DNA of 6,036 nucleotides from Elusimicrobiota bacterium (GTDB taxonomy: Bacteria; Elusimicrobiota; Elusimicrobia; 2-02-FULL-39-32): assembly GCA_023249835.1 (NCBI GenBank), contig JAHFBY010000132.1:1-6036 (forward strand), written 5' to 3'. The notes under the pieces were generated by a model that searched no databases, was not told where the DNA came from, and was given only the letters and a program-made list of their open reading frames with translations. Positions 5,694 to 6,036 of this stretch are shown piece after piece; position 1 is the stretch's first letter; each line of letters begins with the position of its first letter. A program made the translations under genes and the position numbers.

Positions 5694-6036
5694 TTACCCC
5701 AACAAAAGGGAATGTATCTCAGTCAAACTTCTGATTGTTTCCACCCCTTTTACCCGCGCTCCTTTACGGCACAACAATAGAGGCCTAATTCCTGCTTGAC
5801 GCGCCCCCACCACGTCATCGTCATAACGATCGCCCACGTGCACCACATCTTGCGCTTGGCATCCCGACTTATTCAATGCCTGTAAAAAAATAGCGGGGTC
5901 AGGCTTAGCCGAGCCGACCAAGGCTGATGCCAGCACAAAATCCATGTAGGGGTCCACTCCCATTTTGCGCGTGAGCGTTAGTAACCTTAAGTCCCAATTG
6001 GAAACTATCCCCATACGCACTTGCGAGTCGCGCAGC
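5694..6036 (-). CDS. HAD-superfamily hydrolase, C-terminal part (5' end outside window)
   Basis: The window holds the last 113 codons of a haloacid-dehalogenase-like hydrolase; the frame stays open to the right edge. Seen in the fragment: motif II as IVSN (residues 10-13), the motif III lysine in SAKPDP (about K44), and motif IV as GDRYDDDVVGA (about residues 68-78), which supplies the acidic Mg2+ ligands. The N-terminal DxD nucleophile motif and cap domain are off the edge, so substrate and catalytic competence cannot be judged. The motif IV pattern resembles the HAD-IA/REG-2-like group of soluble small-molecule phosphatases. A GTG at 6020 falls inside the conserved core, just before motif II, and is not a credible start. 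The gene ends 17 bases before lysA on the same strand, so it is probably co-transcribed. A direct role in lysine synthesis is not established. Confidence 0.85.
   Translation of the reverse strand, partial: LRDSQVRMGIVSNWDLRLLTLTRKMGVDPYMDFVLASALVGSAKPDPAIFLQALNKSGCQAQDVVHVGDRYDDDVVGARQAGIRPLLLCRKGARVKGVETIRSLTEIHSLLLG

Noticed and set aside
6018..6020. GTG at 6020 as the start of the HAD gene
   Set aside because: It lies immediately before HAD motif II, so the nucleophile domain would be missing; the frame is open to the window edge, so the gene is simply cut.

Overview
Every gene in this window lies on the minus strand, so transcription runs from high to low coordinates. The window is almost entirely coding. 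In transcription order it holds: the C-terminal part of a HAD-superfamily hydrolase (cut by the right edge), lysA, dapF, dapA, dapB, a fumarylacetoacetate-hydrolase (FAH) family enzyme, a small two-helix membrane protein of unknown function, and the first 256 codons of an LL-diaminopimelate aminotransferase, dapL (cut by the left edge). The longest gap between genes is about 25 bases. No RNA genes, mobile elements, CRISPR arrays, terminators or convincing promoters were seen.

The genes form a meso-diaminopimelate and lysine operon of the DapL (direct aminotransferase) type. DapA condenses pyruvate with aspartate semialdehyde. DapB reduces the product to tetrahydrodipicolinate. DapL transaminates that directly to LL-diaminopimelate. 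DapF epimerises it to the meso form used in peptidoglycan, and LysA decarboxylates meso-DAP to lysine. With dapL present, no succinylase or acetylase genes (dapD, dapC, dapE) are needed, and none are seen. Aspartokinase and aspartate-semialdehyde dehydrogenase must lie elsewhere.

The genes are packed in two styles. HAD, lysA, dapF, dapA and dapB are separated by 1 to 25 bases. The last part of the series is chained by overlaps: dapB/FAH by 4 bases (ATGA), FAH/membrane protein by 4 bases (ATGA), and membrane protein/dapL by 29 bases. This implies translational coupling and puts the two unassigned genes inside the pathway unit rather than beside it.

The organism is a bacterium making DAP-type peptidoglycan, with middling base composition. 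The dapL route, the compact lysA-dapF-dapA-dapB-dapL order and the style of the proteins would fit an uncultivated lineage such as Omnitrophota or a similar candidate phylum. That is a weak inference from memory, not a demonstrated placement.

This is mainly ordinary core metabolism. The points that deserve a second look are: dapB appears to have no ATG, GTG or TTG start and probably begins at ATT; an FAH enzyme and an uncharacterised membrane protein are embedded between dapB and dapL; and lysA has no visible ribosome-binding site.
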